Assembly: GCF_025353065.1 (NCBI RefSeq)
Contig: NZ_JANXRJ010000192.1
Coordinates: 1-33,360 of the forward strand
Reading direction: 5' to 3'
From: Lapillicoccus sp.
GTDB taxonomy: Bacteria > Actinomycetota > Actinomycetes > Actinomycetales > Dermatophilaceae
DNA length: 33,360 bases
Position 1 is the stretch's first letter, and each line of letters begins with the position of its first letter. A model generated the notes under the pieces. It did not search any database and was not told the DNA's origin. It saw only the letters and a program-made list of their open reading frames with translations. Below, piece after piece: positions 18,693 to 27,243 of the stretch. Both the position numbers and the translations under genes were made by a program.

Positions 18693-20674
18693 CGACCGAC
18701 CATCCGACGAGCGACCATCCGACGACCGTCCGCCTCACGGTCGCCCAGGCCGTCGTGCGGTTCCTCGCCGCACAGTGGAGCGAGCGCGACGGCGAGCGGC
18801 AGAAGCTCTTCGCCGGCTGCTTCGGGATCTTCGGGCACGGCAACGTCGCCGGCATCGGTCAGGCGCTGCTGCAGAACGAGCTCCTGGCCCAGGGGGTTGA
18901 TGAGCTTCGTTACGTCCTGGCCCGCAACGAGCAGGCCATGGTCCACACCGCCGTCGCTTACGCCCGTCAGAAGGACCGCCTGCAGACGTGGGCCTGCACC
19001 GCCTCGGTGGGGCCGGGCTCGACCAACATGCTGACCGGTGCGGCACTGGCCACCGTCAACCGGATCCCGGTGCTGCTGCTGCCGTCCGGCACCTTCGCGA
19101 CCCGGGTGTCCGGCCCCGTCCTGCAGGAGCTCGAGGTGCCGTCCGCCGGTGACGTCACGGTCAACGACGCCTTCCGCCCGCTCTCCCGGTTCTTCGACCG
19201 GGTGACCCGTCCCGAGCAGCTGCCCTCGGCGCTGCTCGGCGCCATGCGGGTGCTCACCGACCCGGTCGAGACGGGCGCCTGCACGATCGCCCTCCCCCAG
19301 GACGTCCAGGCCGAGGCCCACGACTGGCCCCTGGAGCTCTTCGCCCAGCGGGTCTGGCGGGTCGCCCGCCCCGTCCCGGAGCACGTCGACATCCGCGACG
19401 CCGCGGCCCTGATCCGTTCGGCGAGAAGGCCGCTCGTCGTCGCAGGTGGTGGCGTGCACTACTCCGGCGCGGAGGACGCGCTGCGGGCGTTCTGCGAGCA
19501 GACCGGCATACCGGTGGGCGAGAGCCAAGCCGGCAAGGGCTCGCTCCCCCACGGCCACCCCCAGGGGATGGGCGCGGTCGGCTCGACGGGCACGACGGCC
19601 GCCAACGCACTGGCTGCCGAGGCCGACGTCGTCATCGGCATCGGTACCCGGTGGGCCGACTTCACCACGGCGTCACGAACCGCGTTCCAGGACAGCGGAG
19701 TCCGATTCATCAACGTCAACGTCGCGCGCTTCGACGCGGGCAAGCAGGCCGGCCTGTCGGTCGTCGGCGACGCCCGCGAGACCCTGACCGCCCTCCTCCC
19801 GGCGCTCGAGGGGTATGCCGTCGACGCGGCATACCGGGATCGGCAGGCGAGCCTGTGGGCCGGGTGGGAGGCCCTCGTCGACGCGGCCTACGACCCGCCG
19901 GCCGAGGTCACCGACGCCCTCGCCGAGGGGGTGCTCACCCAGGCCGAGGTGATCGGTGCGGTGAACGAGCTCTCCGACCCACGCGATGTCGTGCTCTGTG
20001 CTGCCGGGTCGATGCCGGGGGACCTGCACAAGCTGTGGCGGGTGCGCGACCGGAAGGCCTACCAGGTCGAATACGGTTACTCCTGCATGGGTTACGAGGT
20101 CCCGGCCTCCATCGGCATCCGGCTCGCGGACGAGTCCCGTGACGTCTTCGCGATGGTCGGCGACGGGGGCTACCTGATGATGCCGACCGAGCTCGTCACC
20201 GCGGTGCAGGAGCGGGTCAAGGTGATCGTGGTCCTCGTCCAGAACCACGGGTTCCACTCCATCGGCTCGCTGTCGGAGTCATTGGGCTCGCAACGTTTCG
20301 GCACGCGCTACCGCTACCGCGACACCACCACCGGACGGCTCGACGGGACGCGGCTGCCGATCGACCTGGCGGCGAACGCCCGCAGCCTCGGCGCCCACGT
20401 CATCGAGGTCCACTCGCGCGACGAGCTGACCTCGGCCATCAAGGAGGCCAGGGCCTTCCCCGCTGACGGCGGGCCGGTCGTCATCCACGTCGAGACCGAC
20501 CCCACCGTCTCCGCCCCCGACGGCAACAGCTGGTGGGACGTGCCCGTGAGCGCGGTGAGCGAGCTCGACTCGACGCGGGCGGCCTACGCCGACTACCTCG
20601 AGCACAAGACCGTGCAGCGCCCGCTGCTGGCCCCCGCCACTCCCCCCACGTCACACGAGAGGAACGACCGATGA
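18689..20674 (+). CDS. iolD: 3D-(3,5/4)-trihydroxycyclohexane-1,2-dione acylhydrolase (ThDP-dependent)
   Basis: Opens the inositol-derived ring dione to 5-deoxy-glucuronate. The 661-residue thiamine-diphosphate enzyme has the N-terminal catalytic-Glu region RYVLARNEQAMVHTAVAYA (about 70-90), a central domain, and the C-terminal cofactor motif VGDGGYLMM, then LVQNHGFHSIG (GDG to N spacing of about 30). It starts at the ATG that overlaps the iolB stop. Longer upstream frames only shadow iolB. Residues 4-13 are a duplication (DHPTSDHPTT) encoded by a 15-bp tandem repeat. Confidence 0.96.
   Translation: MTTDHPTSDHPTTVRLTVAQAVVRFLAAQWSERDGERQKLFAGCFGIFGHGNVAGIGQALLQNELLAQGVDELRYVLARNEQAMVHTAVAYARQKDRLQTWACTASVGPGSTNMLTGAALATVNRIPVLLLPSGTFATRVSGPVLQELEVPSAGDVTVNDAFRPLSRFFDRVTRPEQLPSALLGAMRVLTDPVETGACTIALPQDVQAEAHDWPLELFAQRVWRVARPVPEHVDIRDAAALIRSARRPLVVAGGGVHYSGAEDALRAFCEQTGIPVGESQAGKGSLPHGHPQGMGAVGSTGTTAANALAAEADVVIGIGTRWADFTTASRTAFQDSGVRFINVNVARFDAGKQAGLSVVGDARETLTALLPALEGYAVDAAYRDRQASLWAGWEALVDAAYDPPAEVTDALAEGVLTQAEVIGAVNELSDPRDVVLCAAGSMPGDLHKLWRVRDRKAYQVEYGYSCMGYEVPASIGIRLADESRDVFAMVGDGGYLMMPTELVTAVQERVKVIVVLVQNHGFHSIGSLSESLGSQRFGTRYRYRDTTTGRLDGTRLPIDLAANARSLGAHVIEVHSRDELTSAIKEARAFPADGGPVVIHVETDPTVSAPDGNSWWDVPVSAVSELDSTRAAYADYLEHKTVQRPLLAPATPPTSHERNDR
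18697..18727 (+). repeat. 15-bp tandem duplication near the start of iolD
   Basis: Two near-identical copies of GACCATCCGACGA lie in tandem, encoding DHPTSDHPTT in residues 4-13 of IolD. Confidence 0.75.
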
Positions 20675-21567
20675 CCAAGCCCGCCATGCTCGGCAGCGCA
20701 CCCGACAGCTGGGGGGTGTGGTATGCCGACGATCCGGCCCAGATCCGTTGGGAGAGCTTCCTGGACGAGTGCGCCGGCGCGGGCTATACCCGCATCGAGC
20801 TCGGGCCCTACGGCTATCTGCCCACCGACCCGGCGCGCCTCAGGGACGAGCTCGACCAGCGCGGCCTCTCCGTCACCGCGGGCACGATCTTCGAGCACCT
20901 GCACCGCGCCGACTCGTGGACGGAGGTCCACTCCAAGGTCTCGGCCGTCGCCGAGCTGACCCGGGCGATGGGCGGCGAGCACATCGTCGTCATCCCGGAC
21001 TTCTGGCGCGACCCCGACACGGGCGTCGTCCTCGAGGCGTCGGTGCTGACCGACGACGAGTGGCCCGCCTACGCCAAGCAGGTCGACCGGCTCGCCCGGG
21101 CGATCAGCGACGACTACGGCCTGAAGTTCCAGTTCCACCCGCACGCCGACAGCCACGTCGACACCCACGCCAACGTCGAGCGCTTCCTCGCCGAGACCGA
21201 CCCCGCCGTCGTCTCCCTGTGTCTCGACACCGGGCACATCGCCTACTGCGGCGGCGACAGCCTGGCGCTCATCCGTGACTTCCCCGACCGCATCGGCTAC
21301 GTCCACCTCAAGCAGGTCGACCCGACGATCCTCGAGAAGGTCCGGACCGATGGACTCGGCTTCGGCGAGGCCGTGAAGATGGGAGTCATGTGCGAGCCGC
21401 CACACGGTGTACCGGCGATGCCCCCGATCCTCGAGGCCCTCGCCGCCCTCGACGTCGAGCTGTTCGCCATCGTCGAGCAGGACATGTACCCCTGCCCGCC
21501 CGACCAGCCGCTGCCGGTGGCGCGGCGGACCCACACCTACCTCACCGGCTGCGGCCCGCTGCGCTGA
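20671..21567 (+). CDS. iolE: Inosose dehydratase (sugar phosphate isomerase/epimerase family)
   Basis: Dehydrates 2-keto-myo-inositol (inosose) to the trihydroxycyclohexane-dione. The 298-residue TIM barrel begins with LGSAPDSWGVW, as in IolE proteins, then RIELGPYGYLP (Glu ligand), VIPDFWRDP, FQFHPHADSHVDT (His/Asp), LCLDTGHIAYCGGD near 185-198 (metal Asp and His), and AIVEQDMYP near 270 (Glu). The ATG overlaps the iolD stop (ATGA), with GAGAGGAA upstream. IolH/IolI-like epimerases share the fold, but the operon position and N-terminus favour IolE. Confidence 0.92.
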   Translation: MTKPAMLGSAPDSWGVWYADDPAQIRWESFLDECAGAGYTRIELGPYGYLPTDPARLRDELDQRGLSVTAGTIFEHLHRADSWTEVHSKVSAVAELTRAMGGEHIVVIPDFWRDPDTGVVLEASVLTDDEWPAYAKQVDRLARAISDDYGLKFQFHPHADSHVDTHANVERFLAETDPAVVSLCLDTGHIAYCGGDSLALIRDFPDRIGYVHLKQVDPTILEKVRTDGLGFGEAVKMGVMCEPPHGVPAMPPILEALAALDVELFAIVEQDMYPCPPDQPLPVARRTHTYLTGCGPLR

Positions 21568-21572
21568 TCTGC

Positions 21573-21604
21573 CACAGCCCGCTGACCAGCCACAGCCCGC
21601 TGAC
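21573..21604 (+). repeat. Tandem duplication between iolE and iolG
   Basis: GCCACAGCCCGCTGAC occurs twice (21573-21588 and 21589/21591-21606) in the 63-bp gap. It does not encode protein here. The iolG ribosome binding site (GAAGGAG) follows. Confidence 0.7.
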
Positions 21605-21630
21605 GACCGACCCACGAAGGAGTGACGACC

Positions 21631-22659
21631 ATGGTGACTGACCTGCGGGTCGGCGTGATCGGCGTCGGCGTGATGGGCGCCGACCACGCCGAGCGCCTCG
21701 TCAACCGGATCGCCGGGGCGCGACTCGTCGCCGTGTCCGACCCCGACACCGCGCGCGCCGACCGGCTCGCCGCGCAGTTCGACGGCGTGCGCAGCATCGC
21801 TGGCGCCGTTGCCCTCGTGGCCGACGCGGCGGTCGACGCGGTGCTCATCGCCTCACCGGGACTCGTCCACGAGGAGCAGGTGCTCGCCTGCATCGAGCAC
21901 GGCAAGCACGTGCTGTGCGAGAAGCCCCTGACGATGGACGCCGAGTCGTCCCTGCGCGTCGTCGAGGCCGAGGCCCGCGCCGGACGACCGCTCATCCAGG
22001 TCGGGTTCATGCGCCGCTTCGACCCGGAGTACGCGCAGCTGAAGCAGCTCCTCGACTCGGGCTCGCTCGGGCGCACCCTGCTGCTCCACAACGTGCACCG
22101 CAACAAGAGCGTGCCGGAGTCGTTCCGGTCGGAGATGATCGTGCGCGATTCGCTCGTGCACGAGGTCGACGTGTGTCGCTGGCTGTTCGGCGAGGAGATC
22201 ACCGAGATCACCGTGCTCGCGCCGGCGCCGACGGGCCTGGTCGCCGAGGGGGTCCTCGACCCTCAGCTCGCGATCTTCCGGATGGCGGGCGGCGGCCTGG
22301 CGACCACCGAGGTGTTCGTCAACTCCCGGGTCGGTTACGAGGTGCGGTGCGAGGCCGTGGCGGAGCAGGGCAACGCGACCATCGGGCTCGGGGAGAGCGT
22401 GTTCGTGCGTAGCGGAGGGCGTTACGGCGGAACGATCCCCGACGACTTCCGGCTCCGCTTCAGCCGGGCCTACGACCTCGAGGTGCAGGCGTGGGTCGGT
22501 GCCTCGAGCCGCGGCGAGGTCGTCGGACCGACGAGCTGGGACGGGTATGCCGCGTCCGCCGTCTGCGAGGCCGGCCTGGAGGCGCTCGCGACGGGACGGC
22601 CCGTCACGGTGTCCCTCGTCGACCGCTCCGCCGCCCTGTCCGGGGTGGCGCGGAGATGA
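21631..22659 (+). CDS. iolG: Inositol 2-dehydrogenase (Gfo/Idh/MocA family)
   Basis: NAD-dependent oxidation of myo-inositol to inosose, the first pathway step. The 342-residue protein has VGVIGVGVMGADH (Rossmann motif), VLCEKPLTMDAES with the catalytic Lys near residue 94, GFMRRFDPEY, and VRDSLVHEVDVCRWLFGEE, giving the Asp/His pair of IolG at about 172-176. The gene directly follows iolE, as in Corynebacterium. The ATG at 21631 is chosen because GAAGGAG sits 8 nt upstream; a GTG 9 bp earlier is also in frame. It shares only family-level similarity with the gene at 14811, so the pair is probably an old divergence rather than a recent duplication. Confidence 0.92.
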   Translation: MVTDLRVGVIGVGVMGADHAERLVNRIAGARLVAVSDPDTARADRLAAQFDGVRSIAGAVALVADAAVDAVLIASPGLVHEEQVLACIEHGKHVLCEKPLTMDAESSLRVVEAEARAGRPLIQVGFMRRFDPEYAQLKQLLDSGSLGRTLLLHNVHRNKSVPESFRSEMIVRDSLVHEVDVCRWLFGEEITEITVLAPAPTGLVAEGVLDPQLAIFRMAGGGLATTEVFVNSRVGYEVRCEAVAEQGNATIGLGESVFVRSGGRYGGTIPDDFRLRFSRAYDLEVQAWVGASSRGEVVGPTSWDGYAASAVCEAGLEALATGRPVTVSLVDRSAALSGVARR

Positions 22660-22741
22660 TGCTCGCTCTCGGCCCCTCTTGCCGCTCGACCCTCCTGACG
22701 CCGGCCACCCGGCATACCCCCGCAGAGCAAAGGAACGCGCC

Positions 22742-24241
22742 ATGACCTCCCCGACCCGCATCACCCACCTCGTCGCCGGTGCCCCGTGGACCGGCACGGC
22801 CGAACGCACGAGCGAGGTCTTCAACCCGGCCACGGGCGAGCAGACCGGGGTGCTCGACCTCGCGTCCGCGGCCGTGGTCGGTGAGGTCGTCGCGACGGCG
22901 CAGGCCGCTTGGCAGGAGTGGTCCGACGCCTCGTTGGCCAAGCGGACGTCGGTGCTCTTCGCCTTCCGGCACCTGCTCGACAGCCGGAAGAAGGACATCG
23001 CCGCGCTGATCACGGCCGAGCACGGCAAGGTCCTCGACGACGCCCTCGGTGAGGTGACCCGTGGTCTCGAGGTCGCCGAGTTCGCCTGCGGCATACCGCA
23101 TCTGCTCAAGGGTGGCTTCAGCGAGAACGCCTCGACCAACGTCGATGTCTACTCCATCCGCCAGTCGCTCGGGGTCGTCGCGGTCATCTCGCCGTTCAAC
23201 TTCCCGGCCATGGTGCCGATGTGGTTCATCCCCATCGCCATCGCCTGCGGCAACGCCGTCGTCCTCAAGCCGAGCGAGAAGGACCCCTCGGCCGCCCTCG
23301 CCGTCGCGGCGCTGTGGACCGCGGCGGGGCTGCCCGACGGCGTGATGAACGTGGTCAACGGCGACAAGGAGGCGGTCGACGCGCTGCTCACCCACCCGGA
23401 CGTGAAGTCCGTGTCGTTCGTCGGCTCGACCCCGATCGCGCGCTACGTCTACGAGACGGGCACCGCGCACGGCAAGCGGGTCCAGGCCCTCGGTGGCGCG
23501 AAGAACCACATGCTCGTCCTGCCGGACGCCGACCTCGACCTGGCCGCGGACGCCGCCGTCAACGCCGGGTTCGGCTCGGCGGGCGAGCGGTGCATGGCCA
23601 TCTCGGCGCTCGTCGCGGTCGAGCCGATCGCCGACGAGCTGATCTCCAAGATCGTCGACCGGATGGGCAAGCTGCGGACCGGCGACGGGACGACGGGCTC
23701 CGACATGGGCCCGCTCGTGACGGCCGCCCACCGGGACAAGGTCGCCGGCTACGTCGCCGCCGGTGTCGAGTCGGGCGCGACGCTCGTCGTCGACGGTCGG
23801 AAGCAGGAGTTCGACGGTGGGGCGGGCGGCTACTTCCTCGGCCCGACGCTCTTCGACAGGGTCGAGCGCGACATGTTGATCTACTCCGAGGAGATCTTCG
23901 GCCCGGTGCTGTCGGTCCTGCGGGTCCAGTCCTACGACGAGGGCCTCGAGCTGATCAACGCCAACCCCTACGGCAACGGGACGGCCATCTTCACCAACGA
24001 CGGTGGGGCCGCCCGGCGCTTCCAGCGCGAGGTCGAGGTCGGCATGATCGGGATCAACGTGCCCATCCCGGTGCCGGTGTCCTACTACTCGTTCGGCGGC
24101 TGGAAGAACAGCCTCTTCGGCGACAGCCACGCGCACGGCATCGAGGGCGTGCACTTCTTCACCCGCGGCAAGGTCGTCACCTCGCGCTGGCTCGACCCCA
24201 GCCACGGCGGGCTCAACCTCGGCTTCCCGCAGAACACCTGA
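22742..24241 (+). CDS. iolA: Methylmalonate/malonate-semialdehyde dehydrogenase (CoA-acylating)
   Basis: Oxidises malonate semialdehyde to acetyl-CoA, the last inositol step; the same enzyme (MmsA) works in valine catabolism. The 499-residue aldehyde dehydrogenase shows SPFNFPAMVPMWF (about 146-158), KPSEKDPSA, FVGSTPIARYVYE, and the active-site loop GSAGERCMAISALV with catalytic Cys near 285. The last is typical of CoA-acylating members. A strong AAAGGAA precedes the ATG. An 82-bp gap (22660-22741) separates it from iolG; I see no terminator there, so it probably belongs to the same operon. It ends 26 bp before the convergent sigma-factor stop. Confidence 0.95.
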   Translation: MTSPTRITHLVAGAPWTGTAERTSEVFNPATGEQTGVLDLASAAVVGEVVATAQAAWQEWSDASLAKRTSVLFAFRHLLDSRKKDIAALITAEHGKVLDDALGEVTRGLEVAEFACGIPHLLKGGFSENASTNVDVYSIRQSLGVVAVISPFNFPAMVPMWFIPIAIACGNAVVLKPSEKDPSAALAVAALWTAAGLPDGVMNVVNGDKEAVDALLTHPDVKSVSFVGSTPIARYVYETGTAHGKRVQALGGAKNHMLVLPDADLDLAADAAVNAGFGSAGERCMAISALVAVEPIADELISKIVDRMGKLRTGDGTTGSDMGPLVTAAHRDKVAGYVAAGVESGATLVVDGRKQEFDGGAGGYFLGPTLFDRVERDMLIYSEEIFGPVLSVLRVQSYDEGLELINANPYGNGTAIFTNDGGAARRFQREVEVGMIGINVPIPVPVSYYSFGGWKNSLFGDSHAHGIEGVHFFTRGKVVTSRWLDPSHGGLNLGFPQNT

Positions 24242-24267
24242 CGGGTCGGTCGCCCCTCATCGACAGG

Positions 24268-25596
24268 TCAGGTCCGGTCCTTCCCAGGCCCTGGGACCGA
24301 CCACTCCTGACCTCTCGTCGGCGTTGCGGGCGGCAGCTCCGCGCGTCGCCGCTCGAGGTGGCGCTGCTCGATCTCGTTGCTGCACAATCCGATTGCGACC
24401 TCGTATGCCGCCGCTGCCGCCTTGTTCTCACCCGCGCGACGGAGCAGCTCGGCTCGGGTCGCGGGCAGCCGGTGGTTGCCCGGGAGCTGCGCCTCCAGCC
24501 CGTCGAGGAGCTCGAGACCGGCCCGCGGACCCTCCGCCTCGGCCACCGCGACGGCCCGGTTGAGCCGCACCACCGGGGAGCCGGTGTGGTCCTCCAGCTC
24601 GGCGTAGAGCGCGGCGATCCGATCCCACCGGGTCTCCTCCGCCGTTCTGGCCGTTGCGTGCTCGGCGGCGATCAGGGACTGGAGGTAGTAGGACCGGCCG
24701 ATCCCGGCGGGGATCGAGCGGGTCCCGTCGACGAAGGGCGTGAGCAGCGTCAGCGCCGAGCCGATCTCGTCGTGACGCCACCGACCGCGGTCCTGGTCGG
24801 GGAGCAGCACGAGACCGTCGCCATCGGTGCGGGCGGCTCGGCGCGAGTGCTGAAGGAGCATCAGGGCGAGCAGGAGCGCGGGCAGCGGCTCCTCAGGAAG
24901 CAGCTCGTGCAGGACCGCCCCGAGCCTCACCGCCTCGCCCGCCAGCTCGGCTCGCACGGCGTCCGGCCCGGAACCCGGCGCGTAGCCGGCGGTGAAGCCG
25001 AGGTAGGCCACCTGCACCACGCCCTCGAGCCGGCCCGGGAGGGCGCTCGCGTCGGGCACGGCATACGGGATGCCAGCGGCGACGAGCTTCTTGCGCGCGC
25101 GGGTGAGCCGGGCGGCCATCGTCGCCTCGCCCACGAGGAACAGCCGCGCGATGTCGCTCGTCGGGACCCCCAGGACCAGTCGCAGCGTCAACGCGCTGGC
25201 AGCCTCGGGGGCGAGGGCCGGGTGGGTCGTGAGCATGACGAGCCGCAGGCGTTCGTCCTCGAGCAGGTCACCCGGGTCGACCATGGCCCGCTCGGCCTCG
25301 GCCTGCACGCGGGCGTCGACGACGAGGACCGGCGCCTTGCGGGCAGCAACCGCCTCGGAACGCAGCCGGTCGAGGACCCGCCGCCGCGCGGCAGTGAGCC
25401 AGGCCGCGGGAGCAGACGGCATACCGTCGCGTGGCCAGCGCTCGGCAGCCGTGGCGAACGCGTCGGCGAGGGCGTCCTCAGCCAGGTCGAGCCGCCGGTA
25501 CTGCGCGAGGAGGAGGGCGAGCAGCCGCCCCCACTCCTTGCGCAGCACCCGCTCGATCGGTGCGAGCCCGTCCCCGGACCCGGGTCCGACGGTCAC
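24268..25596 (-). CDS. ECF42-like RNA polymerase sigma factor with C-terminal TPR-like domain
   Basis: Alternative sigma factor. The 442-residue protein has sigma region 2 (about 12-75: RLLALLLAQYRRLDLAEDALADAFATAAERWP, AAWLTAARRRVLDRLR), region 4 (about 118-175: LTLRLVLGVPTSDIARLFLV, then EATMAARLTRARKKL), and a long C-terminal part with the family block YAELEDHTGSPVVRLNRAVAVAEAEGP and AELLRRAGENKAAAAAYEVAIGL, a TPR-like repeat. This layout plus the DGPF/YciI gene immediately upstream is the hallmark of ECF42. The start is a GTG at 25594-25596 with only a weak ribosome binding site, 24 bp after the YciI stop. No anti-sigma factor is adjacent, as expected for this group. Confidence 0.9.
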   Translation of the reverse strand: MTVGPGSGDGLAPIERVLRKEWGRLLALLLAQYRRLDLAEDALADAFATAAERWPRDGMPSAPAAWLTAARRRVLDRLRSEAVAARKAPVLVVDARVQAEAERAMVDPGDLLEDERLRLVMLTTHPALAPEAASALTLRLVLGVPTSDIARLFLVGEATMAARLTRARKKLVAAGIPYAVPDASALPGRLEGVVQVAYLGFTAGYAPGSGPDAVRAELAGEAVRLGAVLHELLPEEPLPALLLALMLLQHSRRAARTDGDGLVLLPDQDRGRWRHDEIGSALTLLTPFVDGTRSIPAGIGRSYYLQSLIAAEHATARTAEETRWDRIAALYAELEDHTGSPVVRLNRAVAVAEAEGPRAGLELLDGLEAQLPGNHRLPATRAELLRRAGENKAAAAAYEVAIGLCSNEIEQRHLERRRAELPPATPTRGQEWSVPGPGKDRT

Positions 25597-25620
25597 GTGA
25601 TGACGGTCACAGGACGCCGG

Positions 25621-26022
25621 TCACGCCCAGGCCGGGCTATCGGATCGCGCGGCGGGGACCTCGTCGAACACCGGCCCCATGTCGACCACGGGCCGGATCT
25701 CGACGGTGTAGCCGTGCGGCAGCTCCTGCGCGATCGTTGTCATGACGTCGAGATCAGCCGCCTCGACGAGGTAGTAGCCGCCGAGCTGCTCGGTCGTCTC
25801 GGCGAACGGACCGTCGGTGAGGACGAGCCGGTCGTCGTCGTCGTGGCGCAGGGTGGTCGCGGTGTCGGTCTCGCCGAGCGCCTCGCCGCCCAGCATCGTC
25901 GTCGCCCCCTCCGACACCGCGCGGTCGAAGGCCATGTGCGCCTCCATGTACTCCTGGCGCTCGGCGTCGTCGAGCGCCGGCCAGATCGTCTCGTCCTGGT
26001 AGAGGAGTACGAGGTACTTCAT
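25621..26022 (-). CDS. DGPF/YciI-family protein associated with ECF42 sigma factor
   Basis: Small protein of unknown biochemistry that is habitually paired with ECF42 sigma factors. The 133 residues include MKYLVLLYQDET at the N-terminus, the namesake LVLTDGPFAETTEQLGGYYLVEAADLD (about 67-93), and a final VEIRPVVDM. The fold is ferredoxin-like by family. The ATG overlaps the stop of the 33-codon ORF upstream as ATGA, so its translation may depend on that ORF. It is transcribed toward the sigma-factor gene. Confidence 0.93.
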   Translation of the reverse strand: MKYLVLLYQDETIWPALDDAERQEYMEAHMAFDRAVSEGATTMLGGEALGETDTATTLRHDDDDRLVLTDGPFAETTEQLGGYYLVEAADLDVMTTIAQELPHGYTVEIRPVVDMGPVFDEVPAARSDSPAWA

Positions 26023-26120
26023 GCGGGCACCTGCGCGAGGGCGCGGACGTCGATGCCCTCGGGGGTGGCCGCGGACCAGCTGGCCTCGTGGCCCGGAATG
26101 AGGATGAGGTGAGGCGTCAT
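26019..26120 (-). CDS. Small ORF (33 aa) coupled to the DGPF/YciI gene
   Basis: The frame MTPHLILIPGHEASWSAATP ... LAQVPA is preceded by AGGAAGGA 6-7 nt before its ATG and ends in an ATGA overlap with the next gene. The good ribosome binding site and exact coupling argue that it is translated. The start LILIPGHEASW resembles the opening of an alpha/beta-hydrolase, so it may be a remnant of a longer gene or simply a coupling leader. I do not recognise it as a known family. Confidence 0.5.
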   Translation of the reverse strand: MTPHLILIPGHEASWSAATPEGIDVRALAQVPA

Positions 26121-26194
26121 GGTGGTCCTTCCTGGTTCAACCGGGCGCGGTGCCCGGCTCGGTCAGGTGACCCGGTCGAGTCTCCCACCCGGAT

Positions 26195-26221
26195 GACGGG
26201 CGAGCGGGCCGTATATCGACA
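26195..26221 (-). promoter_or_regulatory. Candidate ECF-type promoter of the YciI-sigma operon
   Basis: On the minus strand, TGTCGA (26216-26221) is followed by 17 bp and CGTC (26195-26198), then about 75 bp to the small ORF. This spacing and a CGTC -10 are typical of ECF promoters, and TGTCGA is, as I recall, close to the ECF42 -35. Autoregulation is inferred. The rest of 26121-26295 shows no gene. Confidence 0.45.
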
Positions 26222-26295
26222 GCATCCCGGCAAAGGATGTCGGGAGAGGACAAGACTCGGAGTCGGGCGCCCATCAGCGGCGTAGGCCGCCCGGC

Positions 26296-27089
26296 TCAGC
26301 CGAGTGGCGCCGTCACCGTCCCGGCGGCGACGGTCCGACCCCCCTCGCGGACGGCGATCCCCGCCCGACCTCCAGCGCGACCGGCTTCCCGTGCTCGACG
26401 GTGAGCTCGGCGTGGTCACCCGGCCGGACGACCCCGCCCTCGGCCAGCTCGATCCCGCCCCACACATTGATCGTGCGGAAGAAGAACTGCGGGCGATAGT
26501 TCGCGGCGAACCCGGTTGCCGGCACCCCTCCGCGGCGGTGAGCGTTGAGAACGTGGCCGCGAACCGGCAGCGTGGCGTCACCGACGCGGGCAGCACGAGC
26601 GCCTTGCCGAACGTCTCGAGACCGGTCGCCACCGAGGCCACCGTCGGACCGAGCCCGACGACCTCGACCGGGTCGCCGAGACCGAGCGACCCCCGCTCGA
26701 CGGCTCCGGTGACGACGGTGCCCCGACCGCTGATCGTGTACTGCGACATGTGCGTGCGGACCTCCAGCTCGACCAGCGCGAGCAGCTCGGGGTCCTCGAC
26801 GGTGTCGGCCTTGTTGAGCGCGACGACGAGGATCACCGCGTCGACCTGGGCCGCGCCGGTGATCATGTTCTTGAGCAGTCGGCGTGGCCGGGCAGGTCGA
26901 CGTGGGCGTAGTGCCGCGTCGCCGTCTCGTACTCGACGTGGGTGATCGTGATGGTGATCCCCCGCTGCAGCTCGGTTTCGTGGGTGAGGCGACGCGCGGA
27001 AACCGCGCCAGGACCGGGGCGGGGAGTCGACCCTCCTCCGCGGTTCCTGCTGCCGCAGGCTGAGGGTCAGCGTCGAGCGCCGTCAGCAT
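26296..27089 (-). pseudogene. Degraded elongation factor Tu (tuf) paralogue
   Basis: Stretches of EF-Tu appear in order on the minus strand, broken by frameshifts and deletions. They are: [20 protein letters not shown] then [14 protein letters not shown]; after a 1-nt deletion, [17 protein letters not shown] joined directly to ALNKADTVEDPELLALVELE (about 27 residues missing); VRTHMSQY joined to TISGRGTVVTGAVERGSLGL (a larger loss); GLETFGKA joined to LVLPASVTP; then, in another frame, NYRPQFFFRTINVWGGIELA and GDHAELTVEHGKPVALE; and finally GIAVREGGRTVAAGTVTAPL before TGA at 26296-26298. The N-terminal P-loop region (GHVDHGKT) is absent. It cannot make a working factor. The wording is divergent from ordinary EF-Tu, so it looks like an extra tuf copy rather than the main gene. 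Confidence 0.9.
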
Positions 27090-27167
27090 TCACGGTCGCT
27101 GCGTTCGCGCAGGGGCATCGCCCGCGAGGCAGGAGCCTGCGGAGAGCGCGACGAGGACGATGGACAC
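27090..27167 (-). other. Short possible signal-peptide fragment
   Basis: From a GTG at 27167 the frame reads (M)SIVLVALSAGSCLAGDAPAR and then stops. It looks like a secretion or lipoprotein signal followed by an early stop and abuts the broken end of the tuf remnant. It may be a gene fragment left by the same rearrangement. The remaining 27168-27243 shows nothing recognisable. Confidence 0.25.
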
Positions 27168-27243
27168 GGTGGCGACTTACGGTCTGAAGGTCCCCACGAC
27201 CAACAGGTTTCGACGCTGATTGGCGCGGGCTCTCGACAGACGG

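Noticed and set aside
23221-26112. 963-codon plus-strand frame spanning the end of iolA and the ECF42-like operon
   Set aside because: It is out of frame with iolA and antisense to the sigma factor and YciI genes, which are clearly real.
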